Positions 54,533 to 62,494 are shown, numbered from the stretch's first letter. The stretch: 64,000 bases of DNA from Actinomycetospora sp. NBRC 106375 (GCF_030269665.1 NZ_BSTS01000002.1:391060-455059), one strand, 5' to 3'. The notes: generated by a model from the letters alone, not told the origin. Numbers and translations are program-made.

Positions 54533-55147
54533 GTGGACGCTCTCCAGATGGCGACGGCCGAGCGGACCGACCTGGCGGATCTCCTGGCGACGCTGAGGCC
54601 CGAGCAGTGGGAAGCCCCGTCGCTGTGCGAGGGCTGGCGCGTCCGCGACGTGGTCGCTCACGTCATGAGCTTCGACGTCAGTTTGCTTGGGATGTCGCGC
54701 CGTGCGATCCGCGGTCGGATCGTCCGCACCAACCAGGCCGGCGTCGACGAACTCGCGCTACTCAGTACCGATGCGCTCCTCGACAAGCTAAGAGCTCACC
54801 TGCGGCCACAGCGGCTGGCCGCAGCCTTCGGGGGACGCCTCGCCCTGCTCGACGTCACCGTTCATCACCAAGACATCCGACGGCCACTGGATCTGCCGCG
54901 CGACATTCCGGTCGAACGGCTGCGCCTGGTCCTGGACTGCAGCCTGCGCAGTCTGGAGCTGCCGACCTGGCGCATCGCCCGCGGCGTACGCCTGGTGGCG
55001 TCCGATCTGGACTGGAGCCACGGCTCAGGGCCAGAGGTGTCCGGACCGGCGGAGGCCATACTGATGGCGATCACCGGTCGGCCATGCGCGGCCGGTGAGC
55101 TGACCGGTCCAGGGCGACCGGTCGTGGCCGCCCGGCTTGCTCACTGA
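54533..55147 (+). CDS. Maleylpyruvate isomerase/mycothiol-dependent DinB-like family (TIGR03083)
   Basis: 204 residues from GTG 54533; ATG 54497 is an in-frame alternative. ERTDLADLLATLRPEQWEAPSLCEGWRVRDVVAHVMSF (core PSLCEGWRVRDVVAHV) is the family signature, with the metal-binding His in AHV and further His in VTVHHQDIRRPL. The C-terminal SCP2-like half (GPAEAILMAITGRP, core AEAILMAITGR) completes it. Such proteins use mycothiol or a metal in isomerase or transferase reactions. The gene is intact and lies between two decayed stretches. Confidence 0.85.
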   Translation: MDALQMATAERTDLADLLATLRPEQWEAPSLCEGWRVRDVVAHVMSFDVSLLGMSRRAIRGRIVRTNQAGVDELALLSTDALLDKLRAHLRPQRLAAAFGGRLALLDVTVHHQDIRRPLDLPRDIPVERLRLVLDCSLRSLELPTWRIARGVRLVASDLDWSHGSGPEVSGPAEAILMAITGRPCAAGELTGPGRPVVAARLAH

Positions 55148-55430
55148 CCTCATCGGCGAACCACCGGGAACCGCATGGGTGGCGCGGCGACTGCCCGCCT
55201 GCCGGACGGGTCCTTGTCCGCGCAACCTTCCGCTGCCCGCGGACACTCTTCGATACGAGCTTCTCCAGTGATCTACGCTGTGTTGGCGGTGGGCCGCGTG
55301 TAGCGGGACCAACGTCCTCGCCTGACCCATCGCCACCGAGCCGGCCTGGGGCCAGATCAAGTCGTCCTAGTGGGGCCAGCGGGAGTTGACATTCTCACCG
55401 CGACGGCCATCGCCGTGACGGTCCTGGGGG
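55148..55430. other. Non-coding or decayed DNA before the minus-strand peptide array
   Basis: No intact gene is seen in about 280 bases. One plus-strand frame (LVGPAGVDILTATAIAVTVL) may be a scrap of a transposase, but it is too short to name. Confidence 0.45.
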
Positions 55431-55464
55431 CTATCGGCTCGGGGCGGGACTGTCCGACGAGCGG
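55416..55464 (+). repeat. IS256-end-like direct repeat, left copy
   Basis: TGACGGTCCTGGGGG then C-TATCGGCTCGG (55416-55442), and GGGACTGTCCGACGAGCGG (55446-55464), recur at 63284-63310 and 63340-63358 in the same order and orientation. The left copy lacks about 29 bases between the two parts. The second part abuts the IS256-type transposase piece at the right copy, so it is probably the transposon end. Confidence 0.75.
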
Positions 55465-55499
55465 CGGCCGCGGGTGATGCGGCGGGAGCGGGTCAGCAT
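55431..55499 (-). CDS. Micro-ORF, MLTR-type basic peptide, 3' end replaced by IS sequence
   Basis: 22 codons from ATG 55499. The first 13 residues MLTRSRRITRGRR match the array consensus; after that the frame runs into the IS-end repeat and codes SSDSPAPSR. The normal C-terminal end was probably lost when the IS end arrived. It is the last member of the minus-strand array. Confidence 0.65.
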   Translation of the reverse strand: MLTRSRRITRGRRSSDSPAPSR

Positions 55500-55592
55500 G
55501 ATTGGTCTCCTCGAGGGTCGGATGGACAGTGCTTCGGTTATCCGGAGCTGCATCGGCCGCGGGTGCGGCGCTGAATCTTGGTGATCACAGCG

Positions 55593-55643
55593 TCAGCCGC
55601 GGGAGGTGCGGCCGCGATTGACGCGGCGGAAGCGAGTCAGCAT
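55593..55643 (-). CDS. Micro-ORF, MLTR-type basic peptide
   Basis: Encodes MLTRFRRVNRGRTSRG, 16 residues. An in-frame ATG two codons upstream (MAMLTR) is an alternative start. GGAUG-like GAGGA/CGAGGACGATGG context provides an RBS (GAGGACGA, 5-8 bases upstream of the earlier ATG). Consensus MLTRxRRxxRGR is intact. Confidence 0.7.
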   Translation of the reverse strand: MLTRFRRVNRGRTSRG

Positions 55644-55688
55644 GGCCATCGTCCTCGAGCTTTCGGTGGGTGCGTACAAGGGCGGTTT

Positions 55689-55739
55689 CTAGCCGCGGGA
55701 TATGCGACCGCGGGTGACGCGGCGGTAGCGGGTCAGCAT
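55689..55739 (-). CDS. Micro-ORF, MLTR-type basic peptide
   Basis: Encodes MLTRYRRVTRGRISRG, 16 residues. AGGAAGGA lies 8 bases before the ATG on the minus strand, a good ribosome site. The C-terminal ISRG ending is like the TSRG of the next copy and differs from the LP ending of the plus-strand copies. Confidence 0.75.
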   Translation of the reverse strand: MLTRYRRVTRGRISRG

Positions 55740-55783
55740 GACTAGATCCTTCCTGAGCAGCCGCGGGGTGCGGATGGTTTGGT

Positions 55784-55903
55784 TCAGCCGGCGCTGCGGC
55801 GGCCGCGGGTGGTGCGGCGTCCGAGTCGGCGCAGGCCGGTGGCCCGCTCGGGGGTGGTCGTCTCGCGGGTGATGACGGCGGTGGCGGCGCTGCGGTGGCT
55901 CAT
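55784..55903 (-). CDS. Small ORF with related Arg-rich end (39 aa)
   Basis: 39 residues from ATG 55903: MSHRSAATAVITRETTTPER, then ATGLRRLGRRTTRGRRSAG. The end LGRRTTRGRRSAG resembles the core of the 15-residue peptides (RRLTRGRR). GGAG lies 7 bases before the ATG. It could be a longer precursor whose first half acts as a leader, and is the first of the minus array together with the overlapping 18-residue ORF. Confidence 0.65.
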   Translation of the reverse strand: MSHRSAATAVITRETTTPERATGLRRLGRRTTRGRRSAG

Positions 55904-55956
55904 CGGTGGCTCCTGGGCTGCGGGGCTTCGTCGGCGGGCTTGCTCGGTGTTGCCAT
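55900..55956 (-). CDS. Very small ORF overlapping the 39-aa ORF (18 aa)
   Basis: Encodes MATPSKPADEAPQPRSHR; its stop overlaps the next ATG (ATGA), suggesting translational coupling. No strong RBS is visible. Coding is supported only by the overlap and the position between the M50 gene and the peptide array. Confidence 0.4.
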   Translation of the reverse strand: MATPSKPADEAPQPRSHR

Positions 55957-56018
55957 GAAGTCTGCTGGCCCCGGGCCACCGATCCCATCGCGGCGGGGCG
56001 AGGAACTCGTCGTGGTCC

Positions 56019-56046
56019 GGTAAGGGTCCTCTTACCGAGGGGTAAG
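56019..56046 (-). promoter_or_regulatory. CTTACC repeats 22 bases apart, upstream of the minus peptide array
   Basis: On the minus strand CCTTACC occurs at 56047-56041 and again at 56025-56019, exactly 22 bases apart. Between them GGTAAG on the same strand (CTTACC at 56031-56036 on plus) makes inverted pairs. The same hexamer with 22-base spacing occurs at 61023-61072. It is in the 285-base gap 55957-56241, which holds no other gene. Confidence 0.6.
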
Positions 56047-56241
56047 GCCGCTGATCCACGTCCCGGTGTCCGGGACGATGCTGACGTCGAGTTGCCACGG
56101 CTGCCGAAACGCGAGCGGCCGGATCGGCTGGCGGATCGAGATCGCAGGGGGTCCGCCCGATCGGCCCGAGTGGGTGCCGACGCCGCGGCCGGGCGGGAGG
56201 CGTGGACTGAGGAGGCCAGGCCCTGAGAGGTGGCCGCCGGT

Positions 56242-58113
56242 CTACGGGCGTGGGGATGGCGCCGGGTGGTGTGGGGGTTCGTCGCCGCGTGCTCGCGGTG
56301 GCGCGAGTCGTGTCGCTGGTCGGTGGGGAATCCCGGCCGAGGTGGTGAGGCGGGAACCGCGAGAGGTAAGCGCGGTGGCACCGGTTCGTGCCCTGCGTGG
56401 TCGGGGGGTGAGGGTCAGGGTCGGTGCTTCGGGGTGCTGTCCGAGGGCAACGACCGTGCTCCCTAACCGCAGTTGGTGGTGCTCGATGGGGTACGCGTCG
56501 ACGAGGATGCCATTGGCGCTGTGGTTGATGATCTCCCAGCCCTCGGGGTGGGGGCGCAGGGTGAGGTGATGGCGCGAGACTCTCGGGTCGTCGATTCGGA
56601 CGTCGTTGTTGAGGTCACGCCCCACCTGGTATTCGCGGTGAGAACGCAGTACCCGCCGCCGGGTTCCGGGCGCGATGAGGACCTCGAGGTCGTCACCCAC
56701 GGACGCGGCGCCGAGCGCCGGTGCGGTGATGCCCGGAACGGTCAGGCCGGCCACGGTGACCTCGTCGAAGCCGGCGGGGTCGGAGTGGGAGCCGGCGGAC
56801 TCCGGGCTGTCGGGTTCGCCGTCGGGAGGGGCGCTGTCGGGCTGCGGGGGTTGCGCCGGTGTGCTGGCGACTTCGACGACCAGCCCGATGAGGCTCGCCA
56901 GCAGGCTCAGCGCGAAGGGCACGACGACGTAGAGCCCGATCAGGATGTCGGCGAGGTTGCCGGAGAACAGCGCGAGGATGAGGTCCCCGGCGGCGTACCA
57001 CCAGACGAGCGCGCCGCCGGAGAGCAGCACCCCACCCCCGAGCAGCGAGGCGGCCCCGTAGATTGCGAGCCATCGGGCTCCGGCCGTCTGGCGGCCGCGC
57101 AGGCGGGCCCCGAAGGCGCTGCGGGCGCGCTGGGCGAGGTCGGGCTCGTCGAGGTAGTCCGCGAGCGCCCAGTGCCCGTCGAGCTCGAGGATGGGGGCGG
57201 CGTTGGTGAGCAGGTCGACGATCCCAGTCACGGCGAGACGCCAGAACACCGCTGTGATCAGCACCGTGCTGCTCAGGTGCGCGGTGATGGCCAGCAGGCT
57301 GATGGCGACGGTGTCGACGGCGAGCCCGGCGAGGGCTTGGGTGACCCGCGCGCGCCGCGGCAGGGTGACCGCGTCGGTGGAGTCGACGTAGAAGCAGATC
57401 GAGCCCCAGTAGAACCCGAACCCGGCGCGGCGCGGGGTGCCGCCGTAGTGGACCAGGGCCACGGCGTGGGCGAGTTCGTGGGCCGCGGCGAAGACGAGCA
57501 CGAGCGTGATCCCGAGCAGCGCGTCCACCGCGGGGTGGGCGCTGACGGTGGGGCCGGGCGGGCGGCCGAGGGCGAGCGCGACGACGCCGGCGACCACGAC
57601 GCCGGCGAGTAGGACCAGTGCCAGTCGCTGGGTCAGTACGGGCACGAGGTAGCGGTCGATCCAGCGGGCGGGGATGTCGATCCCGGAGAGCTCGACCCCG
57701 TGCCGGCTGACGTGCACCCGTCGAGGCCGGGACGGCGCCGACGACTGCTCCGGCGAGGCGGTGTCCGCTGTCCCCCCCGTCCCCGCCGCGCCGTGACGGG
57801 GACCGCGGACCGGATCCTCGGTGAGGATGCCGGCCTCGAGCATCTGCTCGATCAGCTCGGCGCCCGGGGCCAGCTCGGCGCCCGGGGCGAGGTCGACCAC
57901 CGGTGCCGCGCTGCCCGGCATGGTGCCCGACGTGGGCTCGGCGGCCTGGTCGAGGGAGCTGGCGAGCTCGTCGCGGTCGGCGCCGCGGATGAGCAGATCG
58001 GGAAGCACCGCGGCCCCGGGGTGCTCGAGGAACAGCGCGTCGGAGTCCGGGAGGGCGAGGACCAGACCGCGCTTGCTCACCCGCCACCGAACGCCGTCGG
58101 CGAAGCGGACCAC
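56242..58113 (-). CDS. Membrane M50 (site-2-protease-like) metallopeptidase with C-terminal FHA domain
   Basis: 623 residues from GTG 58113, preceded by GAGGAGGGTGAGGG. Residues 1-55 (RWRVSKRGLVLALPDSDALFL, then AAVLPDLLIRGADRDEL) look like a PqqD-type winged-helix, the fold that binds RiPP leader peptides. Several membrane helices follow from residue 160. HELAH (212-216) is the zinc-binding HExxH, and NAAPILELDGHWALADYLDEP (304-324, Asn-x-x-Pro...Leu-Asp-Gly) is the second M50 motif in the form used by peptide zinc metalloproteases of the YydH type. Residues about 500-580 are an FHA domain (YQVGRDLNNDVRIDDPRVSR, then HHLTL). It follows the kinase gene and precedes the minus peptide array, so it may process those peptides under kinase control. 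Confidence 0.85.
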   Translation of the reverse strand: MVRFADGVRWRVSKRGLVLALPDSDALFLEHPGAAVLPDLLIRGADRDELASSLDQAAEPTSGTMPGSAAPVVDLAPGAELAPGAELIEQMLEAGILTEDPVRGPRHGAAGTGGTADTASPEQSSAPSRPRRVHVSRHGVELSGIDIPARWIDRYLVPVLTQRLALVLLAGVVVAGVVALALGRPPGPTVSAHPAVDALLGITLVLVFAAAHELAHAVALVHYGGTPRRAGFGFYWGSICFYVDSTDAVTLPRRARVTQALAGLAVDTVAISLLAITAHLSSTVLITAVFWRLAVTGIVDLLTNAAPILELDGHWALADYLDEPDLAQRARSAFGARLRGRQTAGARWLAIYGAASLLGGGVLLSGGALVWWYAAGDLILALFSGNLADILIGLYVVVPFALSLLASLIGLVVEVASTPAQPPQPDSAPPDGEPDSPESAGSHSDPAGFDEVTVAGLTVPGITAPALGAASVGDDLEVLIAPGTRRRVLRSHREYQVGRDLNNDVRIDDPRVSRHHLTLRPHPEGWEIINHSANGILVDAYPIEHHQLRLGSTVVALGQHPEAPTLTLTPRPRRARTGATALTSRGSRLTTSAGIPHRPATRLAPPRARGDEPPHHPAPSPRP

Positions 58114-58274
58114 CCCTCACCCTCCTCACCGTTGTGGTGCTCTCGCCCTGGCGCCTCAGACGCGCGGTGCGACTCTTCGATCGTGGCCACGGCCTTCAGG
58201 CGAAGGCTGCTGTCGCCGCGGAACCGCGGGATCAGCGCGCAGGGTTGCGAGGCAGCCAGGATGAATGACTCCAC
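58077..58274 (-). CDS. Possible 65-aa ORF in the kinase-protease gap
   Basis: From GTG 58274 (CCGAGG just upstream) to 58077, overlapping the protease start by 37 bases. It begins VESFILAASQPCALIPRFRG, has a central Leu/Ala helix (SLRLKAVATIEESHRA) and a Gly/Glu-rich end finishing in FGGG. A leader-like helix and a small-residue tail would suit a precursor peptide, but no family supports it. The 205-base gap between the kinase and protease genes contains nothing else. Confidence 0.35.
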   Translation of the reverse strand: MESFILAASQPCALIPRFRGDSSLRLKAVATIEESHRASEAPGREHHNGEEGEGWSASPTAFGGG

Positions 58275-58318
58275 CTCGGCGTGGCCGCGCTTTCGAGGAA
58301 GTCGCTCTAATGCCGGGC

Positions 58319-60976
58319 TCAGGACGCGATGCTCAGCACGGTGAGCGCGTTGGTCTCCTTGTTGGTGACGTAGGCGAAGCGACCGTCGGGTGAGACGGCC
58401 ACCATCCACGGGCTGGTGCCGAGCGGGATGGTCGATGTGACGGCCCCGGTGTCGGTGTTGATGACCGAGAGGTTGTTGGTGGCGTTGTTGACCACGTAGC
58501 TGTGCCGCCCGTCGCGGGCGAACGCGATCGACTGCGGGTTGCGACCGACCGGGACGGTGCCGAGCACCTGGTTGGTGGCGGTGTCGATGGTCGAGACCGT
58601 GTTGCCCTCGTAGTTGGTGACCTGCGCGCGGCGCCCGTCGGGCATGACCGCGATGCTGTGCGGGGCCACCATGTCCCCGATCGGGATCACCCCGGTGACG
58701 GTGTTGCTGCGGGTGTCGAGGACGGTGACGACCCCCGAGTGGTGGTTGGCCGCGTAGGCGATCCGCCCGGTCGGGGAGAACGCGATCCAGTGCGGGCTCT
58801 CCGGGACCGGGATCTGGGTGACGACGCTCTGGCGGGCGGTGTCGATCACCGTGACATCGCCCGAGTCGTGGTTGGGCACATAGACCCGGGACCCGTCCGG
58901 GGAAACCGCCAGCCCGAACGGACGCTTCTGCCCGGTGGGGATGACCGCGGTGAACGCGTTGGCGCGGGTGTCGAGGACCGCGACCGCGTTCTGGTCCCGG
59001 CTGGGGTCATAGAGGGTCACATAGGCACGGGCCCCGGAGGGCTCCATGGCGATGAACTGGGGCGGTCCCGGTGCCGGGATCGTGGTCAGCAGCCGCCCGT
59101 CGGTGGTGTCGACGACGTTGACCACGTTGCCGCCGCCGCTGCCGGTCACATAGGCCAGCCGGCCGTCCGCGGACAGCGCGATCGCTTCGGGAGCGTTGCC
59201 CACGCTGAGGGTGGCCGTGATGGTCGGGGTGTCGGTGCTGCGCAGCACCGGCCCGGCTGGGGCCAGCGGGATCGCCACCCCGCCACCGGCATCGTCAGTT
59301 GTCGCCGGGCCAGCACCCACCGAGGTGCCGATCACGACACCGAGCACGAGCACCAGCACCAGGCCCACCGCCGAACCCACCCACACCAGCGTGCTCCGGG
59401 AACGTCCCGAGGATCCGTCGACAGGTCCCCCCGCGGACGGTCCCGTGGGCGGAGGCGGCGGGAACGGCGGCTCGGAGGGAGGCGATGGCCGGGGCTGCGG
59501 TGTCGGACCAGCCGAGTTGGTTCCGGCGGTTCCGTTGGTTCCGGCGGTCCCGCCCGGCGCCGCCGCCGGGCTCGCGGTCTCGATCGTGGAGGTCGAAGCA
59601 TCCGCGGTTGCGGTCCGTGCCGCGGGTGCCGCGGCGGTTGTCGGGCGGGTGGCCAACGCCGTCGGTGCTCCCCCGTCCATCCGCGGGGTAGCAACCGTGA
59701 CCGAGCGTGCCGCAGCGAGCACACCTGGGGCCGCCCCCCGGTTCGCGCCTGTCCGAGGCGCCGCGGACGCGCTACCCGGCTCAGAGGCGGCCTCAGCCGT
59801 GGTCTCGGTCGTGGTTTCGGCGGTGGGCTCTGACGCGGGCACGACCGCGGGCTCATCGGCCTCGAGCTCGCTCGTGACGGGATCGGCGCTCGCCGCGGCC
59901 ACTGCGGCGTTCGAAACCGACGCCTGGCCCGGAGGAAGGGCGACCTCGGTGCCCCCGGGCACCGCGAGGGGCGCGACGGCCCCCTCGGAGCCGGCGCCCT
60001 GGCCCGATGTCGGACCCGTGGGCAGCACCCCGGCGGTCGGGCTGGCGGCGGTCGGGCTGGCGGCGGCCTGGCTAGCGGCGGTCTGCTCGGCGGCGTGCTC
60101 GGCGGTGTCGCTGTGGGTGTTGCTGTGCGTGGTGCCCTCGCCGCCGGCCTGGGCGAGCGCCTCGCGGGCGGCGGCGGCCAGGGCCCCGGCGCTGGGGTAG
60201 CGCTGGTCTGGGTCTTTGGCCAGCGCCTGGGCGATGACGTCGTCGAATCGCTCGCCGAGTTCCGGACGGGTCTGTGAGGCCAGCGGCGCGGGCTGGGTCA
60301 GGTGCGCCCGCATCAGCTGCGGGAAACCCTCGAACGGGAACGGTTTGCTCCCGGTCAGACACTGGAACAGCAAGCAGCCCAACGAGTAGATGTCGATCTC
60401 GGGGCCGGTCACCCCGTCGAACTGTTCGGGGGCCATGTAGTCCAAGCTGCCCACCACGGCGTGGGTCGAGGTCAGGGACTGGCTCTCGCCGCCGATCGCC
60501 CGGGTGATCCCGAAGTCGGCGAGGTAGACGAAGTCGTAGGCGCCGACCGCGGTGTCGAGCAGGACGTTCGACGGCTTGATGTCGCGGTGTATCAGCCCGG
60601 CGTGATGCGCGGCGTCGAGCGCGCTGGCGACCTGGTCGATGATCGCCACCGCCTGGGCCGGGGTCAGCGCCGGTTCGCGGCTCAGTCGCTTCTCGAGATC
60701 GCAGCCGTTGACCATGCGCATGTCGATGAACAGCTGGCCCTCGATCTCCCCGGAGCGGTGGATCGGGATCACGTGCGGACTGCTCAGACGGGCGGCCAGG
60801 CGCGATTCCCGCCGGAACCGCTTCTGGAACTCCGCGTCGTGCACCAGATGCGGCACCAGGCGCTTGAGCGCCACGGTGCGATCTTGTTCGCTGTCGTGGG
60901 CCTCGAAGACCTCGCCCATGCCGCCGCGCCCGATCAACCGCACCAACGTGTACGGGCCGAACTGTTCCTCGCCCAC
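58319..60976 (-). CDS. Transmembrane Ser/Thr kinase with extracellular YVTN-type beta-propeller
   Basis: 885 residues from GTG 60976, where GGGGGGAT precedes by 7 bases; the frame is open to TTG 61042. The kinase is complete: RLIGRGGMGEVF, Lys38 in VALKRL, HRDIKPSN (130-137), DFG (154-156) and YMAPEQFDG. A 230-residue Ala/Thr/Pro-rich juxtamembrane region follows, then one membrane helix (about 529-553) and, outside the cell, seven repeats of about 42 residues such as PFGLAVSPDGSRVYVPNHDS, forming a propeller. The unusual sensor suggests detection of a surface ligand. It is divergent from the FHA regulator and upstream of the M50/FHA protease, both plausible phospho-targets. Confidence 0.92.
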   Translation of the reverse strand: MGEEQFGPYTLVRLIGRGGMGEVFEAHDSEQDRTVALKRLVPHLVHDAEFQKRFRRESRLAARLSSPHVIPIHRSGEIEGQLFIDMRMVNGCDLEKRLSREPALTPAQAVAIIDQVASALDAAHHAGLIHRDIKPSNVLLDTAVGAYDFVYLADFGITRAIGGESQSLTSTHAVVGSLDYMAPEQFDGVTGPEIDIYSLGCLLFQCLTGSKPFPFEGFPQLMRAHLTQPAPLASQTRPELGERFDDVIAQALAKDPDQRYPSAGALAAAAREALAQAGGEGTTHSNTHSDTAEHAAEQTAASQAAASPTAASPTAGVLPTGPTSGQGAGSEGAVAPLAVPGGTEVALPPGQASVSNAAVAAASADPVTSELEADEPAVVPASEPTAETTTETTAEAASEPGSASAAPRTGANRGAAPGVLAAARSVTVATPRMDGGAPTALATRPTTAAAPAARTATADASTSTIETASPAAAPGGTAGTNGTAGTNSAGPTPQPRPSPPSEPPFPPPPPTGPSAGGPVDGSSGRSRSTLVWVGSAVGLVLVLVLGVVIGTSVGAGPATTDDAGGGVAIPLAPAGPVLRSTDTPTITATLSVGNAPEAIALSADGRLAYVTGSGGGNVVNVVDTTDGRLLTTIPAPGPPQFIAMEPSGARAYVTLYDPSRDQNAVAVLDTRANAFTAVIPTGQKRPFGLAVSPDGSRVYVPNHDSGDVTVIDTARQSVVTQIPVPESPHWIAFSPTGRIAYAANHHSGVVTVLDTRSNTVTGVIPIGDMVAPHSIAVMPDGRRAQVTNYEGNTVSTIDTATNQVLGTVPVGRNPQSIAFARDGRHSYVVNNATNNLSVINTDTGAVTSTIPLGTSPWMVAVSPDGRFAYVTNKETNALTVLSIAS

Positions 60977-61022
60977 CAGATCATCCCCCCGGCCGAACCA
61001 CTCGATGACACTATGTCGCAGG

Positions 61023-61072
61023 CTTACCCCCAAGTGATACAACTCTTACCGAAGTGGCAGGAAAGTCTTACT
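61023..61072 (+). promoter_or_regulatory. Three CTTAC(C/T) repeats at 22-base spacing in the divergent promoter
   Basis: CTTACC at 61023-61028 and 61045-61050 and CTTACT at 61067-61072 are each exactly 22 bases apart, two helical turns. TAATCG follows at about 61078 and could be a -10. Direct repeats at 11- or 22-base spacing next to a -10 are typical of SARP-like activators. The same hexamer and spacing is found at 56019-56046. Confidence 0.65.
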
Positions 61073-61237
61073 GTCCGTAATCGCATCAGCGTGGTAGGAG
61101 CCGCCGCCGGTAGCGACATCTCGGACGTGTGGCGGCGCCGCCGAGGCGCTACGCGGCGAGTGGCGTCGGGGCTCGGTCCGCGTCTCGGCCCGAGGTGCTG
61201 GCGGGTGACATTGGGGGACGAGACGGGATGATCAGCG

Positions 61238-61909
61238 GTGATGATGACGAGATGGGTCACGGGGGGCGGCGCATCCGGGAGCACGTCCGCGTACGGGGGT
61301 GGATCGGCGGTACCGACCAGCTTCCTCGAGGTGGCACGGCCCGGTGGCCTCGAGGTCGTGCTGCTCACCGGGGCGTCGGTGACGATCGGCCGAGCCGAAG
61401 GCAACGCAGTGGTACTCGGTCACGACACCCAGGTCTCCTCGATGCACGCGGTCCTGCAGTCCTACGGTGCGGGCTGGGCGATCAGGGACCTGGGCAGCAC
61501 CAACGGCACCGTCGTGGCCGGTGAACGGCTCGTCGCCGAGCGAGCGCTACGCCACGGCGACACCATCCAGCTCGGTCGCACCCACCTGACCTTCCGCAGC
61601 AGCGGCGCCGGCCAACTCGCCCCGACCACCGCACCCCGCCGCGCCCCCGAACTCACCCGCCGCGAACGCGACGTGCTCATCGCGCTGTGCCGACCCCTGT
61701 TCTCCGGCGACGTGTTCACCGAGCCGGCCACCGCCCGCACCATCGCCGAGGTACTCGTGGTCACCGAGGCCGCGGTCAAACAGCATCTGCTGCGCCTCTA
61801 CGACAAGTTCGACCTCAACCCCAACAGCACCCGCCGCCGCGTGGAGCTCGCCAACGAAGCCCTCCAGCGTGGCGCGGTCACCCCCGCCGAGCTCCGCGCG
61901 ACCCCCTAG
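61238..61909 (+). CDS. FHA-domain protein with C-terminal DNA-binding (winged-helix-like) domain
   Basis: 223 residues from GTG 61238, with ATG 61241 and 61244 as alternatives. Residues 25-120 are an FHA phosphothreonine-binding domain: VTIGRAEGNAVVLGHDTQVS, then SMHAVL and DLGSTNGTVV. From residue 137, ELTRRERDVLIALCRPLFSG to RTIAEVLVVTEAAVKQHLLRLYDKFDL and RRRVELANEAL resembles the HTH of actinobacterial FHA regulators paired with kinases. It is divergent from the kinase and lies upstream of the nine-copy peptide array. The simplest model is that phosphorylation at or near this protein switches the two arrays on. Confidence 0.85.
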   Translation: MMMTRWVTGGGASGSTSAYGGGSAVPTSFLEVARPGGLEVVLLTGASVTIGRAEGNAVVLGHDTQVSSMHAVLQSYGAGWAIRDLGSTNGTVVAGERLVAERALRHGDTIQLGRTHLTFRSSGAGQLAPTTAPRRAPELTRRERDVLIALCRPLFSGDVFTEPATARTIAEVLVVTEAAVKQHLLRLYDKFDLNPNSTRRRVELANEALQRGAVTPAELRATP

Positions 61910-62268
61910 AGCGATCACGCACGCCCGGCATCCACCTCAAGCCGCACCACCACCACCGCAGCCTCGGCCGATCGCCGACGGTCCCCCGCGCGACCGCGTG
62001 CCCGCTCCGCGCGGCGAGCAGTAAGACCGCGCGGCGGCTGGACCGGGTCCTCACCTCCGCAGGACCAGAACTCGCGAGGCGAGCACTCGCGGGCGCCACC
62101 GGCAGACGGGGCCAGCGCGCCACCCTCACCCCTTCCCTTCCGGTCAGGTTCTTCTAACCCTCGTGAACGGGAAAGCTCACCGCACAGCGATAGCAACGCC
62201 CAGCACACCAGGGCAACATTATCCCCAACACCGAACAGACATACCACCACGAACAACAGGAGAACCCG
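61910..62268. other. Leader region of the plus-strand peptide array
   Basis: About 360 bases without a convincing gene. CATTAT (62213-62218) is the most likely -10 for the array; its 5' leader would be about 45 bases. AT content rises sharply from 62160 onward compared with the coding DNA before it. An open frame at 62163-62414 is a shadow that ignores the micro-ORFs. Confidence 0.4.
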
Positions 62269-62316
62269 ATGCTTACCCGATTCTCGCGCCGCACCCGCGG
62301 CCGCCGCTTCCCCTGA
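62269..62316 (+). CDS. Micro-ORF 1 of plus array: MLTRFSRRTRGRRFP
   Basis: 15 residues, stop TGA. AGGAGA (62258-62263) is well placed 5 bases before the ATG. It is the first of nine consecutive micro-ORFs on this strand with the same start and core. Confidence 0.75.
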   Translation: MLTRFSRRTRGRRFP

Positions 62317-62356
62317 CCATCCGCCGCCCGACCCGAACGAGACAACGGAGACTTCG

Positions 62357-62404
62357 ATGCTCACCCGACACCAGCGCCGCACTCGCGGTAAGCGCTTCCC
62401 TTAA
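62357..62404 (+). CDS. Micro-ORF 2: MLTRHQRRTRGKRFP
   Basis: 15 residues, stop TAA. CGGAG (62346-62350) lies 6 bases before the ATG. Differences from copy 1 are at positions 5, 6 and 12, with synonymous changes elsewhere (CTC for CTT, CGA kept). Confidence 0.75.
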   Translation: MLTRHQRRTRGKRFP

Positions 62405-62446
62405 CCATCCTTAGCTAGCCCTCCGACACTGCGACAGGAATCCCTA

Positions 62447-62494
62447 ATGCTGACTCGTGCACGCCGCCTAACCCGCGGCCGCCACCTCCCCTGA
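62447..62494 (+). CDS. Micro-ORF 3: MLTRARRLTRGRHLP
   Basis: 15 residues, stop TGA. AGGAA (62436-62440) precedes the ATG by 6 bases. From this copy onward position 8 is Leu, giving the consensus RRLTRG. Confidence 0.75.
   Translation: MLTRARRLTRGRHLP

Noticed and set aside
62163..62414. An 83-codon plus-strand frame across micro-ORFs 1 and 2
   Set aside because: It runs in a different frame from the conserved peptides and has no pattern or ribosome site that competes with them.
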